64,000 bases of DNA, from the NCBI GenBank assembly GCA_022819745.1, contig JAJEGS010000045.1, forward strand, positions 1-64,000, read 5' to 3'. This stretch comes from Candidatus Latescibacterota bacterium (GTDB lineage Bacteria; Latescibacterota; UBA2968; UBA8231). The notes beneath the pieces are model-generated. The model worked only from the letters and a program-made list of their open reading frames with translations. It did no database searches and had not been told where the DNA came from. The number at the start of each line of letters is the position of its first letter. The stretch's first letter is position 1. Shown here piece after piece: positions 8,092 to 16,038 of the stretch. Both the position numbers and the translations under genes were made by a program.

Positions 8092-9816
8092 CTATAAGCT
8101 ACGCTCTAGGCCAGCCTCCAGCGCGGCTTCAATCCGCGCCTTGGTCTCTTCGAGATGGGCGCGGCTGTACGCGTCTAGACCGCTGCCTGCTAGCCGCGTC
8201 TCGATCTGGGCGGCGATGGTCTGCAGATCCGCCCGGGCCAAGGTGCGGGCGTCTTCGGGCGTGCCATAGGTGGGCCTGAGCACCAGACCGATCAGCTTTT
8301 GTAGCTGCGCCCGCTGCAAGTTGCGGCGAAAGCTGTCGATGGAGCCGCCCGTCTCCAACTCCGCCCAGATGGCCTGCCGCAATCCGGTAAACAGATCGAC
8401 CATCCCGAAGGTTTCGTCACCTTCGTAGCGCAGTTCCAGATCCTGCAGCCGACTCAACAGCGTTGGATCGTAGAACCGGTTGAGCGGCTGCCGTTGGATG
8501 CTCAGCACTCTATCGTGGATGGGATAGTCTATCCGCCGTACGTCGAATACCGACCAAGTGAAATCGACCCAGCGCTCTGGTGCCAGCTTGTTGAGCAACT
8601 CCGGCGACCAGCGAAAGGCGTCTGGCCCGAACACGTGCTCTACTAAAAAGTCGAGTGCCTCTCGCTGCCGGGCGGGCGGCACTGGCTGTAGCGGGAGGCG
8701 TCCATCGCCCACGTGATCTCGGTAGTGGTAGATGCCGCCGATGTAACGGCTGACATTGCCCACCCCCGAAAAGTAGGGCCTAAAGCCCCAGCCGAATACC
8801 CGCCGCAGGGTTTGGTAGCGCTCGCCCTTCTGCTCGAATTTGTCTTCCACTTTGGACCACAACTCTTTCGACAGGGCGATCTGGTCGCGGTAGTGAGCGA
8901 TTGGATCGTCGCGTAAATCCCAGCGCGCCGCGCTCGGATCAATTCCCCGGGTCCAGTACAGGGCGTCTTCATCCGTGCCGTAGGCCAGATCTTTCTCCGC
9001 GACTTGGCTGGCGATTTTGGCCAATTGGGCACGCTCGCTAGCGGGACTGTCTGCTTCTACCGGCCGGTAGGCGTATTCAATGGCCCAGTAGTCGTACGGC
9101 CCCAACGTCGTCTGATAGTACTCGCCCTGCTCGTGGCCCTCTGGGGCGATGTTGACCGGGTTGTAGTCCATTACCGAACTGGAGATGCCTTCTTTGTCGG
9201 TGACGCGGCGGTCGTGTAGCTCGTCGAGTGCGTGGATGGTGCTGCCTTTGAAATTGTGCCGCAGGCCGAGAGTGTGGCCCACTTCGTGCGCGATCAACTC
9301 GACGATTAGCTGGCGGATGAACTCCTTTTCATCGACCTCGCCTCCGCCGGCTGCGGCCCGAGCTTCCAGCAGGTGCCACCCGAAAGCGGCCTCCTGCCGC
9401 AGCCCGTCGGCCATATCGCAGAATCCTCTATTGTGCCCCATAGCCGCGGCGGGCGAAGGCGCGGTGAAGTCCCCGCTGGCCCAAGGCTCCCGTCCCACAG
9501 GGTCGCCTAGTTCGGTGAACTCCAAGTGGGCGTAGCGCACAAAATCCGCGCTGATGCGGATGTCGGCGTCGAAAATCTCGCCGGTAAAGGGATTGGTGCG
9601 CGACGGGCCCACTGCGTAGCCTTGGCCGGGCTGCACCATCCAGCGCACTACGTTGTAGCGCACATCGGCCGCGTCCCATTCGGCGTCGTCCGGCTGCTGT
9701 TTGGCCTCAATCGCTCCCTCAAAGCCGAGCGGCTCGAATGCCTTGTTCCACACTAGGATCCCCTCCCGCACTGCGTCCCGGTACTCCGGTGGAATTGTGT
9801 TTTCTAGCCAGAACAC
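8092..9816 (-). CDS. Zinc-dependent metalloprotease catalytic region (DUF5117/DUF4953 met-zincin), N-terminally truncated
   Basis: The 574 residues begin in the middle of the usual family architecture. The segment FWLENTIPPEYRDAVREG is normally preceded by about 250 residues of DUF5117-type sequence. The catalytic motif HEVGHTLGLRH is intact (H177, E178, H181, H187), and an alpha-helical C-terminal region follows. The same frame stays open upstream to a TGA at 9895-9897, and beyond it to a signal peptide, so the ORF start at 9816 is only the first ATG after the stop. No SD supports ATG 9816. Without the signal peptide the product, if made, would stay in the cytoplasm. I regard the gene as decayed although the active site survives. 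Confidence 0.75.
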   Translation of the reverse strand: MFWLENTIPPEYRDAVREGILVWNKAFEPLGFEGAIEAKQQPDDAEWDAADVRYNVVRWMVQPGQGYAVGPSRTNPFTGEIFDADIRISADFVRYAHLEFTELGDPVGREPWASGDFTAPSPAAAMGHNRGFCDMADGLRQEAAFGWHLLEARAAAGGGEVDEKEFIRQLIVELIAHEVGHTLGLRHNFKGSTIHALDELHDRRVTDKEGISSSVMDYNPVNIAPEGHEQGEYYQTTLGPYDYWAIEYAYRPVEADSPASERAQLAKIASQVAEKDLAYGTDEDALYWTRGIDPSAARWDLRDDPIAHYRDQIALSKELWSKVEDKFEQKGERYQTLRRVFGWGFRPYFSGVGNVSRYIGGIYHYRDHVGDGRLPLQPVPPARQREALDFLVEHVFGPDAFRWSPELLNKLAPERWVDFTWSVFDVRRIDYPIHDRVLSIQRQPLNRFYDPTLLSRLQDLELRYEGDETFGMVDLFTGLRQAIWAELETGGSIDSFRRNLQRAQLQKLIGLVLRPTYGTPEDARTLARADLQTIAAQIETRLAGSGLDAYSRAHLEETKARIEAALEAGLERSL

Positions 9817-9894
9817 AATCGGCTTTTTGGGCGGCGACTTGTCGAATTTGGGCTCGGAGCACCACGTCGATCTCAGTATTGTGCGGGAAATTCT

Positions 9895-10020
9895 TCAACG
9901 CGCCGAAGTAGCTGCGGTCTCTTCCTCGACGGCCTCCTCTTTTGCCTCCTCCGCCCAGACGGTCCCCGTTCCCCATAAGCCGAGGATGGCGACCAGCAAT
10001 ATCCATTTGAATGCGCGCAT
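9895..10020 (-). pseudogene. Signal-peptide remnant of the metalloprotease gene
   Basis: ATG at 10020 opens 41 codons, starting MRAFKWILLVAILGLW and ending in an acidic linker (EEAKEEAVEEE). This is a clear secretion signal. It stops at TGA 9895-9897 in the same frame as the protease body, which resumes directly after the stop. The usual N-terminal domain of the family is missing between them, so an internal deletion with a stop at the junction is the simplest reading. Confidence 0.6.
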
Positions 10021-10062
10021 AGTATTACTCAGCTCCAATCTCAGGTTGCCTCGTGGTTTGGA

Positions 10063-10485
10063 TTATTCACAGTAAACTCGGACCTTGTCGTCCCCGTCGT
10101 GGATGTTGACCTCGATCTCGCTCAGTGCGTCTATGAGCTGATCTAGATCCTCGGTTCGCAGGTTGTCAATGTCAACGTTGATGCCGTTGTCCTGCAGAGC
10201 CGTATTGATTCCCGTCGTGGCTTGCGCCGGGAGCAGGGTGTGTAGCTTGACTCCGGCCTTGATCAGCGCCAGCGGCACTCGGACGTCGATGTGCTCATCA
10301 TCGTCCGAGTCGATAGTAACTCTCAGATATCGCCGGGCTGATCCCGCTTGTGGGGGCGCTAGCGGCTGCACCGCTGTGGTCGTCTCTGGCTCCTCGTCAA
10401 CGAGGGAGAGCAGGCGCTCGGCCTCATCGACTGACACCTTGCCTTCGGATAGCATCTCAAGTACGCGTCTGCTGTTTTCGTTCAT
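10063..10485 (-). CDS. SHOCT-like N-terminal domain protein of unknown function
   Basis: This 140-residue protein begins with a module (SRRVLEMLSEGKVSVDEAERLL) that it shares with the neighbouring DUF4097 protein and that resembles the end of the DUF2089 regulator. The remainder has a beta-rich segment (RRYLRVTIDSDDDEHIDVRV) and an acidic C-terminus. No membrane segment or signal is seen, so it is probably cytoplasmic. It is the last gene of a four-gene operon read from the promoter at 12261-12288. Such modules occur in YvlB/LiaX-type envelope-stress proteins, so a role in stress sensing is possible but not shown. Confidence 0.75.
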   Translation of the reverse strand: MNENSRRVLEMLSEGKVSVDEAERLLSLVDEEPETTTAVQPLAPPQAGSARRYLRVTIDSDDDEHIDVRVPLALIKAGVKLHTLLPAQATTGINTALQDNGINVDIDNLRTEDLDQLIDALSEIEVNIHDGDDKVRVYCE

Positions 10486-10509
10486 GGCGGTCCTCCTGTT
10501 TGTATCTGG

Positions 10510-11556
10510 CTACTGGATTGTAACGGAGCCGTTCACGGTTTTGGCGATCAATTCGGCCTCGCCTTCGCCCACTGTTCCCTTGAGCTTGTGGCGCTTCTCG
10601 ACCGACGCGACGAAGCCCGGCACTTCGCAGCGGACTCGTCCATTGACCGTTGCAGCCGTCAGCTTGAAGCTCGGGTCGGCGTCCAGAGCGACTTTGATGC
10701 TGCCGTTCGTGGTGCATAGTCTGTTGTCGGTTCCGGGCTCGATGCTTCCCTGAAACTTTATCGACCCATTGGTCGTTCGTGCATCGAAGCGGCCGTATGC
10801 GTCCTCAATGGACACGCGGCTATTTGTAGAAGAAAGCTCTGCCGAGCCAGAAAATGTCTTGACCGTGATCGGGGCGTTCTTGGTCGTCGCTTTTAGGTCG
10901 CCCTTGAAGTTTTCGACCCTTATACGCCCGTTCTTGGTCTGCACCGTTCCACCGCCCTCTGTTCCTTGAAGCTCCACCGGTCCGTTGCTAGTCGCCAAGT
11001 CAACGCTAGTTGTGACGGGCACAGTAACCTCAATGTTTGCTCCAGAGGACTGGCGGGAGAGTCCGTGCAGGAATCCCTCGGATTGCCGATCGGCCTTGGC
11101 CTCGACCGTGACGAGGTCGCCTTCCTGTACGGCGCTGTACTTGATTCCGCGAGGTTTTTTCAGCCTCGTCCGCACGCGAATCGAGTCAGGTTCGCCGGCG
11201 CGGACCCGGATGCGGCCGTTGAAGCCGCGCACCACGAGGCGCGGGTTGTCGCCCACGGCGAACGTGTCGTCGCGCATGGACGTCTTGCCGTCTTCGTCGC
11301 GTGGGTCTTCTTCGCTCTCGGACCACCCGGATAGAGACTCTCCGAGTCCTTCGAGTCCTGCAAGTCCTTCTTCGAGTCCTTTTCCGATTTCTTCGCCGAG
11401 TCCTTCGAGGGTGTCTTGTAGCCCCCCAATTCCGCGTCCCTTGCGGGTCTCGCGGTGGGTGCCTTGCAGCGCCTCTAGGAGACGCTCGGCGTCTTCTACA
11501 GTGACCTTCCCCTCCGAAAGCATATCTAGAACTTTGCGTCGCTCTTCAGTCATCAC
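10510..11556 (-). CDS. DUF4097-type beta-repeat protein with N-terminal SHOCT-like module (YvlB-like)
   Basis: The 348 residues start with RRKVLDMLSEGKVTVEDAERLL, followed by a charged Gly/Glu linker (about 30-90) and a long right-handed beta-repeat region. That region has recurring short motifs: SNGPVELQG, KNGRIRVENF, KNAPITVKTF, TNGSIKFQG, TNGSIKVAL, VNGRVRCEV, VNGSVTIQ. This is the typical DUF4097 pattern. There is no signal peptide. The start is one of two consecutive ATGs. It sits 6 bases after the small membrane protein and 24 bases before the next gene. Related proteins in Firmicutes are linked to cell-envelope stress, and the role here is unknown. Confidence 0.85.
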   Translation of the reverse strand: MMTEERRKVLDMLSEGKVTVEDAERLLEALQGTHRETRKGRGIGGLQDTLEGLGEEIGKGLEEGLAGLEGLGESLSGWSESEEDPRDEDGKTSMRDDTFAVGDNPRLVVRGFNGRIRVRAGEPDSIRVRTRLKKPRGIKYSAVQEGDLVTVEAKADRQSEGFLHGLSRQSSGANIEVTVPVTTSVDLATSNGPVELQGTEGGGTVQTKNGRIRVENFKGDLKATTKNAPITVKTFSGSAELSSTNSRVSIEDAYGRFDARTTNGSIKFQGSIEPGTDNRLCTTNGSIKVALDADPSFKLTAATVNGRVRCEVPGFVASVEKRHKLKGTVGEGEAELIAKTVNGSVTIQ

Positions 11557-11562
11557 ATCCTC

Positions 11563-11838
11563 CTAGTCGATTGAAATGAACACGCGATCCTCGCCAGAGA
11601 CTACGTCGCAGCGCAGACCGCGCAGCGAGGCAAGCGCGTATAGTAGCAAGGGGCCAGCCAGCAAGACGGAACGGCTCCGAGCGCGGTGCCCCGAGCGCGC
11701 CGCTACTAGTAATGCAACAGGCGTCCCTAGCAGCACCACGACGATAATGAGCGGCCATAGCACTATGAGCGGGATCCACAGCCGGATGCGGCGCTTGTCG
11801 CCTTGGACTCGCAATCTCAGGAACATGGGTGGCAGCAT
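11563..11838 (-). CDS. Small membrane protein of unknown function
   Basis: The 91 residues contain two hydrophobic stretches (about 20-46, LWIPLIVLWPLIIVVVLLG, and 58-72, VLLAGPLLLYALASL) separated by a basic loop. The C-terminus (RCDVVSGEDRVFISID) is soluble. Its start codon overlaps the stop of the DUF2089 gene, which argues for translational coupling and a real gene. It may anchor or report to the regulator made from the same transcript, but that is inferred from position only. Confidence 0.7.
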   Translation of the reverse strand: MLPPMFLRLRVQGDKRRIRLWIPLIVLWPLIIVVVLLGTPVALLVAARSGHRARSRSVLLAGPLLLYALASLRGLRCDVVSGEDRVFISID

Positions 11839-12227
11839 CAGGAGAGCCTCCGCAGCGCCTCTTCGACGTCGATCTCACCGCGTTCCAAGCTGTCGAGTAC
11901 TGCCGCTGATTGAGGGTCCAAGCGCGAGGTGCTAGCCGATTCCGTAGTTCGGGTCACCGTCTCGACCAACGGTAGCTGCTCGGCAATGGCATCCAGTCGG
12001 TTTTTGACCGTCGGGTAGCTGATGCCAAAGATGCGCTCCATTTCCTTGATCGAGCCGTGGACTTGGACGAAGGCCATTACAAATACCTGGTCCTCGGCGG
12101 AAAGACGCGCTAGGACAGGCGGCTCGAATTGCCCTTCGATCGCGATGGCGCTGTCCGGCAGGGAAACCCGCTCTACTACGATGCGTGCCCCCTTCGTCAG
12201 ATCGGTTAGCTCTTTCCAGTCTTTGAT
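11838..12227 (-). CDS. DUF2089-family regulator with possible ATC start codon
   Basis: The conserved DUF2089 pattern runs from IKDWKELTDLTKGARIVVER through ARLSAEDQVFV to HGSIKEMERIFGISYPTVKN, a helix-turn-helix-like segment. The C-terminus (VLDSLERGEIDVEEALRRLS) repeats the SHOCT-like module of the next genes. Starting at the first ATG (12077) would remove 50 conserved residues. Family homology instead extends to codon 12227, where the only initiator is ATC, placed 7 bases after a strong GGAGG (12235-12239). The frame closes at a TAA a few codons upstream. So either translation starts at ATC, or one base differs from an original ATG. It probably regulates its own operon. Confidence 0.8.
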   Translation of the reverse strand: MKDWKELTDLTKGARIVVERVSLPDSAIAIEGQFEPPVLARLSAEDQVFVMAFVQVHGSIKEMERIFGISYPTVKNRLDAIAEQLPLVETVTRTTESASTSRLDPQSAAVLDSLERGEIDVEEALRRLS

Positions 12228-12260
12228 GGCAAAACCTCCAAATGGTTAAATTTAGACGTA

Positions 12261-12288
12261 ATTATAGCTATATAATTGAAAAAGTCAA
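12261..12288 (-). promoter_or_regulatory. Sigma-70-type promoter of the DUF2089 operon
   Basis: On the minus strand, TTGACT (12283-12288) and TATAAT (12261-12266) are separated by 16 bases in a very AT-rich setting. The -10 box lies about 34 bases upstream of the proposed start at 12227. It is the best consensus promoter in the window. Confidence 0.8.
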
Positions 12289-12344
12289 TTGCAAAATTAA
12301 AAAAATTAATTTTTAGATTGGATAAACTCGGAAGAGGTTGGACG

Positions 12345-13454
12345 CTATTCCTCCACGGCTGCCGACACCGCGTTGGACACTCGCCGTAACAAGCTCCCGT
12401 TGGCGACCATTTGGTTAGTCAGCACCACGCAGCTTAGCTGGTGCTCTGCGTCCGCCCACGCCACCGTGCCAGTCGCCCCGGTGTGGCCGAAGGTGTGCGG
12501 CGACACCAGATCGCCCCAAAAGGCCCACACCCGCGCCCCGCACACGCCCCACCCAAGGCCCCACGGCGCGTCGAGCGTGCCGTTTTGGTCCCGCGTCATC
12601 GCTGCGACTGCGGCCCGGCTGAAGATGCGCTGGTCGCCGTACGCGCCGCGGTTGAGCATGGTCTGCAAGAGAATTGCCAGATCGCGTCCAGTGCTGTGCA
12701 TGCCGCCCCACGGCGCTCCGAAATCGCGCCAGTACGGGGAATTCCATCCCCAACTCCGCAATTCGTCGTCCTCTTCGGTGTCCGTCCCGCACCACACGGT
12801 ATCTTCAATCGCCCAATCGCCTATGCCCAACGCGCTGCGCTCCATGCCCAGCGGCGCGAAAATTTCCTTGCGTTCAAAGTCGCGCAGCCGCTGGCCGCTG
12901 ACGCGCTCGACGATCGCGGCGGCCAGCAGGATGCCTTTGCTCTGGTAGCGGAAATCGGTCGTTGGTTTGTAGAGTAGAGGCGTCTTGAGCGACCGCTCGA
13001 CAAAGACCTCTACCGGCTCGTGCGCCCGCCGCAGGCTGGTATTCTCCGGTAGCATATCGGGCATACCCGATATGTGCGACAGCAGGTGGCGGACCTTGAT
13101 GTCGGGCCGGTCGCCGCCTGTGAACTCGGGTAGATAGTCGATGGCTGGGTCTTCGAGCGAGATCAGCCCGCGATCGACGAGGATCATCAGCGCGCAAGCG
13201 GTGACCGGCTTGGTGATCGACGCGAGGAGAAAGATCGAATCCGCATCGACCGGCTGGTCTGTGTTGGGTTTGTGCTGGCCGGCCCCGCGTGCGAAGACTT
13301 CTTTGCCGTGCCGCGCTACCGTCAGCGAGGCTGCGCTGATCTGGCCCGCTTCAACAGCCGCCGTGAGTAGGCCGAAGGCCCGTTCGAGTTGCTCAGCCGA
13401 CATACCGACAGCCGCTGGGTCGCCCGTTTGCAAAACCGTTCCGTCCGTTGTCAT
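12345..13454 (-). CDS. Serine hydrolase of the beta-lactamase/penicillin-binding (class C) family
   Basis: From ATG 13454 (SD AAAGGGAA) the protein has 369 residues. The nucleophile motif is S79-I-T-K82 in LLASITKPVTA. A YQSKG segment (in DFRYQSKGILLA) fits the YxN/YxS second motif, and HTFGHTGATG lies near the usual KTG-like third element. There is no signal peptide, so it is probably an intracellular esterase-like enzyme (EstB type) and not an antibiotic-resistance beta-lactamase. An in-frame start at 13496 would lack an SD. It is preceded closely by the HAD gene on the same strand. Confidence 0.88.
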   Translation of the reverse strand: MTTDGTVLQTGDPAAVGMSAEQLERAFGLLTAAVEAGQISAASLTVARHGKEVFARGAGQHKPNTDQPVDADSIFLLASITKPVTACALMILVDRGLISLEDPAIDYLPEFTGGDRPDIKVRHLLSHISGMPDMLPENTSLRRAHEPVEVFVERSLKTPLLYKPTTDFRYQSKGILLAAAIVERVSGQRLRDFERKEIFAPLGMERSALGIGDWAIEDTVWCGTDTEEDDELRSWGWNSPYWRDFGAPWGGMHSTGRDLAILLQTMLNRGAYGDQRIFSRAAVAAMTRDQNGTLDAPWGLGWGVCGARVWAFWGDLVSPHTFGHTGATGTVAWADAEHQLSCVVLTNQMVANGSLLRRVSNAVSAAVEE

Positions 13455-13488
13455 CGCGTTCCCTTTCTTTAGGATATAAGGCGCAACA

Positions 13489-14208
13489 TTAACCAACTAA
13501 TCCGACCACTTCCCTCAACCCCGTCACCACTCGCACCCCGTCCTCCGTCCATGCTGGCGGAGAGCCATCCGCGCCGAGCGATCGCTGAATCAACACCGGC
13601 TGCAGCCCCGCCGCCCTAGCCCCTGCTACGTCGTCTTCCGGTGAATCGCCGACGAAAATCACCTCGTCCGTCGCCAATCCGGTCTGCTCTAGCGCCGGGG
13701 CAAAGATCGTCGGGTCGGGCTTTTTGATGCCGACATCGCCGGAGACGACCACTGCGTCGAAAAAGGGGCGCAATGCCAGCTCGTCTAGCAGCCGATGGAC
13801 GTGCGGCGGATGGTCGAAGTTGGAAATCAGCGCCAGCTTGTAGCGGCCTTGCAACTCGCTGAGTACGCTTTTGGCCTCTGGGTCGAGCGGCGTATGTGCG
13901 TGCCACGCCGCTATGCTTGCTTCGCTGATTCGCCGCAATTCCTCCAATGCTAACGCCAAGCTCAACTTCTCGACTAACTCGTGCATGCGACGCTCATAGA
14001 CTGTCAACCCATCGTCCTGTACCGGCGGCTCGGGTTGGAGCAGGAATTCCTCGCAGAGTCGGATTAACGTTTCTTCATCAAACGCATGACCACTATCGAT
14101 CAGTTCGCGGCGGATGGCATGGTACCAACTCTCTCCCGCGGCCTCCATATCGCCGTAGCACAATAGCGTACCGTAGAGGTCGAAGAATACTCCTCGTATT
14201 TCAGTCAT
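13489..14208 (-). CDS. HAD-superfamily hydrolase, subfamily IA phosphatase
   Basis: The 239 residues carry all HAD motifs: I, FFDLYGTLL with the nucleophile Asp; II, LALISNFDH with Ser; III, KKPDPTIF with Lys; IV, FVGDSPEDDVAGARAAG with the acidic pair. A helical cap (about 18-95) lies between motifs I and II, as in subfamily IA. It would dephosphorylate a small metabolite in the cytoplasm, and the substrate is not evident. It is 34 bases upstream of the serine hydrolase on the same strand. Confidence 0.9.
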   Translation of the reverse strand: MTEIRGVFFDLYGTLLCYGDMEAAGESWYHAIRRELIDSGHAFDEETLIRLCEEFLLQPEPPVQDDGLTVYERRMHELVEKLSLALALEELRRISEASIAAWHAHTPLDPEAKSVLSELQGRYKLALISNFDHPPHVHRLLDELALRPFFDAVVVSGDVGIKKPDPTIFAPALEQTGLATDEVIFVGDSPEDDVAGARAAGLQPVLIQRSLGADGSPPAWTEDGVRVVTGLREVVGLVG

Positions 14209-14261
14209 TGATTTTCTTTCTAATTCGGCTCAAGGCGGAGGATAGCGTCTGCGCAGTGCAA

Positions 14262-14897
14262 TCACAACCTTTTACCCACCCACAGGGCACCTCGGCGTAC
14301 CACTTCTTGGAAGGAGGGGTTTTCCAGCACCGCGTTGTCGTGGCCTAGGGCAAAGAAGAACACTCGGCCCTGACCATAGGTGTGATGATAGGCCATGACG
14401 TGGGTTTCGTCGCGGCCGGGGTCATAGGCGTGCATGAGGTGGTGTGAGCGGCTCGGGTCGTGCTTGAGGTAGTGCAACTCGTCGGTGACGGCAAAGTCTT
14501 TGAGGCCAGTGGCAATGGGATGGTCAGAGTCGGAGATGGCGACGGTGAAATCCATGTACGGGCTGTGGCCATCGAAAAAGCCGTTGAGCATTTGGTGGTA
14601 GCCGGCGTTGTCGCGGAAGGAAGCGTCTGCGGTGTGCAGGCCGAAGAAGCCGCCGCCGCGTTCGATAAAGTGCAAAAGCCCCTGTTCCTGCGCTTGGGTG
14701 AAGTGGCCGACATCCGTAAAGAAAAGGGTGGCGTCGTACGCGGCGAGGCCGCTGTCCATAATCTCGTAGTCGCGCGAGAAATCGGCTTCGATTTGGTCGT
14801 CTTTGTTCAGCAGGTCGGCCAGAAATCGGCCCTGGCCTGCGTGGTCGTGGTAGATGCCTTCGGTGCCGACGAATACTAAAAGTTTAGCGGGAGCCAT
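14262..14897 (-). CDS. ThuA-domain protein (trehalose-utilisation-like, glutamine-amidotransferase fold)
   Basis: The 211-residue protein fits a single ThuA domain. Landmarks are LLVFVGTEGIYHD at the start, ERGGGFFGLHTADASFRDN in the middle, MDFTVAISDSDHPIATGL, and GQGRVFFFALGHDNAVLENP near the end. SD AGGAG precedes the ATG. ThuA proteins often sit with sugar dehydrogenases and are thought to help disaccharide catabolism, though the exact reaction is unknown. It precedes no obvious sugar operon here. The Ldh-type dehydrogenase gene lies 84 bases upstream on the same strand. Confidence 0.88.
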   Translation of the reverse strand: MAPAKLLVFVGTEGIYHDHAGQGRFLADLLNKDDQIEADFSRDYEIMDSGLAAYDATLFFTDVGHFTQAQEQGLLHFIERGGGFFGLHTADASFRDNAGYHQMLNGFFDGHSPYMDFTVAISDSDHPIATGLKDFAVTDELHYLKHDPSRSHHLMHAYDPGRDETHVMAYHHTYGQGRVFFFALGHDNAVLENPSFQEVVRRGALWVGKRL

Positions 14898-14981
14898 GGC
14901 GGGTTTCTCCTTTTGTAATTGGGTTGGGAGCGGGAGGTAGAGACGGATTGCCAGCGTCCACGCGACCGACTAGACTGACGC

Positions 14982-16028
14982 TCAAGCCCAGCGGAATGGT
15001 ATATCTAAATCGCGGGCCAGTTCTTCTACTTGGGCGGCCAAGGTGGCTTCGAGGGCGATGCCGTGTTTTAGGTAGTCGGCGCGCCGCTGGTAGCTGCCTT
15101 CGCCCGGCCACTGCACTGGGCCCTGTTCGGGTGCTGCTGCCACCGACTTTATATGGGCCTTCAGATCGGCGCTGCGGTCGTGCAGCCAGTCGCCAAAGGG
15201 CTTGAGGGCGATAAAGCACTTGGTGGAGCCGCCGGCCGAATCCGTTGGCCGCTCCTCGGTGCCCTGCTCAAAAGCGAGGAGGCCGCCGGCCAGTCCAGCC
15301 GTGAGCAGATCGACCATAAAGGCAAGTCCCGAGCCTTTGTGCTGACCCATGGGCAAAAAGCGCCACGATTGCAGCAGAACGCTTGGATCCGTAGTGGGCC
15401 TTCCGCGCTCGTCCAAACCCCAACCTTCGGGAACGCTGCGTCCGGCGGCCTCGGCTTGGCGCACGCGGCTTATGGAGGATTGGGTCATGGCCAAGTCGAG
15501 GACCACAGGCTCGCCGTCGGCGGTGGGAATGCCAATGGCGAGGGGATTGTTGCCTAGGGAAGGGACGCGCGTGCCCCAGGCGGGAAAGTTGGCGAACGCG
15601 TTGGTGAAGGCTAGGCCGACTAGCCCAGCGCGAGCGGCTCGCAAGGCGTAGCTATGGCCGCGCCCCCAATGCCCAACGCTGCGGACGACGCAGGTGCCCA
15701 CGCCGTATTGCTGTGCCCGTTCGAGTGCCCAATCCATGCCCTGCGCTGAAGAGAAGCGGCCAATGCCGCCGCCGGCATCGACCAGCCGGGAGGCTGGGTA
15801 CTCGACGATGGTTTCAAAGCGGGGATCGGGTGCCAAAATACCTTGGCGGATGTAATTGATTGTCGAGGGCAACAGGGCGACGCCGTGGGTGTGGCCGCCA
15901 TGTAGGTCCACTTCCGCGCCGATTTGGGCTTCGACCGCAGCTACGTGCGGCGGTACCCCTATGGCTGCGAGGGCGTCGAGGAAAAATTGTTCTAGGTCGG
16001 CGTGGGCGATGCGCTTGGACTGGCTCAT
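14982..16028 (-). CDS. Ldh-family (malate/L-lactate/ureidoglycolate type) NAD(P)-dependent dehydrogenase
   Basis: The 348 residues match the Ldh_2 family, which is unrelated to classical LDH. Visible blocks are DLHGGHTHGVALLP, VVRSVGHWGRGHSYALRAA, LGNNPLAIGIPT and PMGQHKGSGLAFMVDLLTAG. These enzymes oxidise 2-hydroxyacids such as malate, lactate, sulfolactate or ureidoglycolate in the cytoplasm. The substrate cannot be chosen from the sequence. It sits 10 bases after the beta-propeller gene and probably shares its transcript. Confidence 0.9.
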   Translation of the reverse strand: MSQSKRIAHADLEQFFLDALAAIGVPPHVAAVEAQIGAEVDLHGGHTHGVALLPSTINYIRQGILAPDPRFETIVEYPASRLVDAGGGIGRFSSAQGMDWALERAQQYGVGTCVVRSVGHWGRGHSYALRAARAGLVGLAFTNAFANFPAWGTRVPSLGNNPLAIGIPTADGEPVVLDLAMTQSSISRVRQAEAAGRSVPEGWGLDERGRPTTDPSVLLQSWRFLPMGQHKGSGLAFMVDLLTAGLAGGLLAFEQGTEERPTDSAGGSTKCFIALKPFGDWLHDRSADLKAHIKSVAAAPEQGPVQWPGEGSYQRRADYLKHGIALEATLAAQVEELARDLDIPFRWA

Positions 16029-16038
16029 GGTCAGCGCT

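Noticed and set aside
9895..9897. TGA inside the metalloprotease frame as a second selenocysteine codon
   Set aside because: The surrounding residues (SAR-stop-RIS) match no Cys-containing motif, and a whole domain is missing at this point, so decay explains it better.
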